From: DUAL01 sp964478325
Lineage (GTDB): Bacteria > Bacteroidota > Bacteroidia > Flavobacteriales > BACL11
Reading direction: 5' to 3'
Assembly: GCA_964478325.1 (NCBI GenBank)
Contig: CAYZIA010000066.1
Location: 1 to 8,930, forward strand
DNA length: 8,930 nt
Shown: positions 5,918-8,930 of the stretch, one piece after another
How positions within the stretch are numbered: the first letter of the stretch is position 1
Layout: each line of letters begins with the position of its first letter
The notes under the pieces: generated by a model
Seen by the model: only the letters and a program-made list of their open reading frames with translations
Told to the model about the DNA's origin: nothing
The model's database searches: none
Position numbers and translations under genes: made by a program

Positions 5918-7168
5918 ATGGATATAGAGAATTTAATTGAATCGTTTTCCGAGTTTAAGGAAGTAAAAAATATAAACCGAGAAACAATGATGAACATCTT
6001 GGAAGATGTTTTTAAATCAGTTTTAGCTAAAAAGTATAATGAAGCAGATAATTTTGATATTATCATCAATGTGGACAAAGGTGATTTGGAAATTTGGCGA
6101 AACAGAGAAGTTGTAAAAAATGGTAAGGTAGAAAATCCAACTACTCAAATATCACTTTCTGATGCTTTAAAAATTGAGAATGATTATGAAGTTGGAGAGG
6201 AAGTTTCTGAACAAATTGATTTTGATCAGGAATTTGGAAGAAGACATGTTCTTTCTATTCGTCAAAATTTAGCAGCAAGAGTACAAGATTTAAATAGAGA
6301 TGAGGTTTTAAAGAAATATGAAGAGAGAGTTGGAGAAATTGTCACAGGAGAAGTTTATCAGGTTTGGAGAAATGAAATCTTATTACAAGATGATGAAGGA
6401 AATGATTTGATTTTGCCAAAAATAAATCAGATTCCAAGAGATTTTTTCCGAAAAGGGGAAACTGTAAAAGCAGTTGTTCTTTCTGCAGAATTGAAAAATA
6501 ATAAAGCTTTGATTACTCTTTCCAGAATTGCTCCTGAATTTATAGAACGACTTTTTGAAACCGAAGTCCCAGAAGTATTTGATGGACTTATTACTATTAA
6601 GAAAGTAGTTAGAATCCCAGGAGAAAGAGCAAAGGTAGCGGTAGAATCATATGATGACAGAATTGATCCTGTTGGGGCTTGTGTTGGGATGAAGGGTTCT
6701 AGAATCCATGGCATTGTTCGAGAGCTAAGAAACGAAAATATTGATGTAATTAATTTCACTGAAAACACAGAATTACTAATTAGCCGATCACTTAGTCCTG
6801 CTAAAGTGAGCTCGATAAAAATCAATCAGGATAGCAGTACTGCAGACGTTTATATGCAACCAGATCAAGTTTCTTTGGCTATTGGGAAAGGCGGTTTTAA
6901 TATCAAATTAGCAGGCCTTCTTACTGGTCATGAAATTGATGTTTATAGAGATGTAGATGAAATGATGGATGATGTAGCGATTGAGGAATTCTCTGACGAA
7001 ATTGAAAGTTGGATAATTAATGAGTTGAAAGCTATTGGTTGTGATTCAGCAAGAAGTGTTTTGGAATTGGATGCAGAAGATTTGGTAAAAAGAACTGATT
7101 TAGAGATTGAAACGGTTGAGAATGTGTTGTCTGTATTGAAAAGCGAATTTGAAACGGAAGAAGAATAA
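5918..7168 (+). CDS. nusA: Transcription termination/antitermination factor NusA
   Basis: NusA binds RNA polymerase and nascent RNA and affects pausing, termination and antitermination. The 416-residue protein shows the standard order of domains. The N-terminal polymerase-binding domain is about 1-130 and the S1 domain about 137-203. KH1 lies near 225-290, with RIPGERAKVAV (232-242) and DPVGACVGMKGSRI (250-263), and KH2 near 300-345, with AIGKGGFNIKLA (321-332). The last 60 residues form one short helix-hairpin-helix-like unit ending in an acidic tail. The two acidic repeats of E. coli NusA are not both present, so this is the shorter form. It sits between rimP and infB, with gaps of 9 and 5 bases, in the order conserved across bacteria. 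Loss or excess of NusA could feed back on the operon through the leader hairpin (inference). Confidence 0.96.
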   Translation: MDIENLIESFSEFKEVKNINRETMMNILEDVFKSVLAKKYNEADNFDIIINVDKGDLEIWRNREVVKNGKVENPTTQISLSDALKIENDYEVGEEVSEQIDFDQEFGRRHVLSIRQNLAARVQDLNRDEVLKKYEERVGEIVTGEVYQVWRNEILLQDDEGNDLILPKINQIPRDFFRKGETVKAVVLSAELKNNKALITLSRIAPEFIERLFETEVPEVFDGLITIKKVVRIPGERAKVAVESYDDRIDPVGACVGMKGSRIHGIVRELRNENIDVINFTENTELLISRSLSPAKVSSIKINQDSSTADVYMQPDQVSLAIGKGGFNIKLAGLLTGHEIDVYRDVDEMMDDVAIEEFSDEIESWIINELKAIGCDSARSVLELDAEDLVKRTDLEIETVENVLSVLKSEFETEEE

Positions 7169-7173
7169 AAAAT

Positions 7174-8930
7174 ATGCCTGAAAATAAAAGCATAAGATTA
7201 AATAAACTCACTAAAGAGTTAAATGTAGGAATCGACAGAATTATTTCCTTTTTATTAGATAAAGGGTATGATGAACTAAAACCTACATCTAAAGTTGGGG
7301 ATGATATTTATCAAATGTTAGTTGCTGAATTCCAAGCATCAAAAGAAACTAAGTTAGCAGCAAAAATAGCTGCTAATAAGTTAAGCATGGAAGAGGATAT
7401 TAAACAAATTGCAGAAGCAGAGAAAATAAAAAAAGAAAAATCAACCTTTGACATCAAGCCAAGTGCAACGGAGGATTTATCAGAAAACAAAACGGAAGAG
7501 GAGAAGAAAGAAGGCCCTCTTGAAAAAACAAAAAAGGAAGAAGTAATAAAGGCGAAAGCCCAAACACTATCAAAACTTAAAATAACGGGTGAGAAGATAG
7601 ATTTAGAAAAAGTAAAAACAAAAAAGAAAACTCCAGTTGCCACCTCCTCAGAAAGCCGAGTGTCTGGAAAGAAAAAAAGAAAACGACTTACTAAAAAAGT
7701 AAATCAAGACAGATTTAAATCTGGTAAAATCAAAAAGAAAAAATCTAATGAAATTGAAGTAGATGCAGAAGAAGCTCAAAAAAGAGTCAGAGAAACCTTA
7801 GCTAAATTACAAGGTGTTGGGAAGAAAACAAGCGTAAAAAATAGAAGGGAGAAAAGAATAGCACACAAAGAAATAGCCGAACAAGAAACAGCTGCTATAA
7901 AAGCGTCTAATAAGATTGTTAAAATTACTGAATTTGCTACTGCTCAAGAGTTAGCTTCTTTGATGGACGTCCCTGTTACAGAAATTATTTCAGCACTTAT
8001 GACATTAGGGTTTATGGTAACCATGAACCAAAGATTAGAGGCAGATACTATTCAAATAATTGTGGAAGAATTTGGATTTAAAGTAGAATTTGTTGGAGTA
8101 GAGGTACAAGAAGCGATTGAAGATATAGATGATGAAGAATCTGATTTACAAAGTAGACCTCCTATTGTTACTATTATGGGGCATGTAGATCATGGAAAAA
8201 CTTCTTTGATCGATTATATTAGAGAAACTAATGTAATTGCTGGAGAATCTGGAGGAATTACTCAACATATTGGAGCGTATGAGGTAACACTAAAAGATGG
8301 AAAACAAATCTCCTTTTTAGATACTCCTGGCCATGAGGCGTTTACTGCAATGCGTGCTAGAGGAGCAAAAATCACCGATATCGTAGTAATCGTAATTGCT
8401 GCTGATGACAAAATAATGCCACAAACTAAAGAGGCAATTTCACATGCGCAAGCAGCTGGAGTACCTATGATATTTGCTATAAATAAGATTGATAGAGATA
8501 TAGCGGATGCTGAAAAAATAAAAGAGGGATTAGCTGAAATGAATTTGCTGGTAGAAGATTGGGGCGGAAAATTTCAAAGCCAAGATGTTTCTGCAAAAAC
8601 GGGAGTAGGGATCCCTGAACTTTTAGAGAAAGTAATATTGGAAGCAGAATTATTAGAGTTGAAAGCAAACCCAAACAGAAATGCAAAAGGCACAGTAATT
8701 GAGGCGTCTTTGGATAAAGGCAAAGGATATTTGACCACTATATTAGTGCAGAATGGCACTTTAAAAATTGGTGATTATGTACTTTCTGGAGGATATAGCG
8801 GAAAAGTAAAAGCTCTTTTGGATGAAAGAGGAAATAGTATAGATAAATCTGAGCCTTCCTCACCAGCGGTTTTGTTAGGGTTGAATGGCGCACCTCAAGC
8901 AGGAGATGTTTTTAATGTTATGAATGACGA
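7174..8930 (+). CDS. infB: Translation initiation factor IF-2 (5' part)
   Basis: IF2 is the GTPase that places initiator fMet-tRNA on the ribosome and promotes subunit joining. The frame is open from the ATG at 7174 to the window end, giving 585 codons plus two bases; the C-terminal part lies outside. An IF2_N module occupies about residues 5-45. A lysine- and glutamate-rich, probably disordered linker covers about 60-245, and a second IF2_N module about 248-305. The GTPase domain follows: G1 GHVDHGKT (336-343), G3 DTPGH (383-387), G4 NKID (437-440) and G5 SAK (473-475). Switch I is in GESGGITQHIGAYEV. Domain II begins after about 505. All key nucleotide-binding residues are present. It starts 5 bases after nusA, clearly the same operon, and no ylxR-like gene lies between them. 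Confidence 0.97.
   Translation, partial: MPENKSIRLNKLTKELNVGIDRIISFLLDKGYDELKPTSKVGDDIYQMLVAEFQASKETKLAAKIAANKLSMEEDIKQIAEAEKIKKEKSTFDIKPSATEDLSENKTEEEKKEGPLEKTKKEEVIKAKAQTLSKLKITGEKIDLEKVKTKKKTPVATSSESRVSGKKKRKRLTKKVNQDRFKSGKIKKKKSNEIEVDAEEAQKRVRETLAKLQGVGKKTSVKNRREKRIAHKEIAEQETAAIKASNKIVKITEFATAQELASLMDVPVTEIISALMTLGFMVTMNQRLEADTIQIIVEEFGFKVEFVGVEVQEAIEDIDDEESDLQSRPPIVTIMGHVDHGKTSLIDYIRETNVIAGESGGITQHIGAYEVTLKDGKQISFLDTPGHEAFTAMRARGAKITDIVVIVIAADDKIMPQTKEAISHAQAAGVPMIFAINKIDRDIADAEKIKEGLAEMNLLVEDWGGKFQSQDVSAKTGVGIPELLEKVILEAELLELKANPNRNAKGTVIEASLDKGKGYLTTILVQNGTLKIGDYVLSGGYSGKVKALLDERGNSIDKSEPSSPAVLLGLNGAPQAGDVFNVMND

Noticed and set aside
5713..6078. Minus-strand 121-codon open frame across the rimP-nusA junction
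   Set aside because: It is antisense to two well-recognised genes, is composed mostly of I, S and F, and is a by-product of AT-rich coding sequence.
6427..6825. Minus-strand 132-codon open frame inside nusA
   Set aside because: It is antisense to the S1 and KH coding region of a clear nusA; no recognisable domain or start context.
7311..7643. Minus-strand 110-codon hydrophobic open frame opposite infB
   Set aside because: Its F- and S-rich composition is the mirror of the lysine- and glutamate-rich IF2 linker, not evidence for a membrane protein.

Overview
The window comes from an AT-rich chromosome of the phylum Bacteroidota, probably a flavobacterium-like member. The evidence is a PorP/SprF-type protein of the type IX secretion system, a DUF2723/GT117 membrane protein typical of the phylum, start sites without clear Shine-Dalgarno sequences, and promoters of the Bacteroidota form (TTTG, about 18-20 bases, TAnnTTTG). 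The exact genus cannot be read from the sequence.

Layout. Bases 1-208 hold the 3' end of a PorP/SprF-like gene, closed by a strong intrinsic terminator (229-264). An intergenic stretch of about 250 bases follows, with small GTAC-centred repeats and a weak promoter. Next is a plus-strand class I SAM methyltransferase (514-1290). It meets a minus-strand two-gene unit tail to tail, with an 11-base overlap. That unit is a 1038-residue GT117/DUF2723 polytopic membrane protein (1918-5034) followed, 5 bases later, by a small NodB-type polysaccharide deacetylase (1280-1912). To the right of the GT117 start is a lone tRNA-Gln(TTG) on the plus strand with its own promoter. Then comes the operon rimP-nusA-infB (5459 to beyond the window end), with a well-formed promoter and a terminator-like hairpin in its leader. 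infB is cut by the window edge.

Function. The right half is core information processing: 30S subunit maturation (RimP), transcription elongation, termination and antitermination (NusA) and translation initiation (IF2). The left half is envelope related: a T9SS-associated outer membrane protein, a probable GT-C glycosyltransferase and a carbohydrate deacetylase. The methyltransferase has an unknown substrate.

I see no mobile element, CRISPR array, phage gene, toxin-antitoxin pair or defence system. Most of the window is ordinary chromosomal backbone. The points that deserve a second look are an eight-G homopolymer inside the GT117 gene, the hairpin in the rimP leader, and an identical 11-base promoter-like element at nearly the same distance from the start codons of the methyltransferase and GT117 genes.
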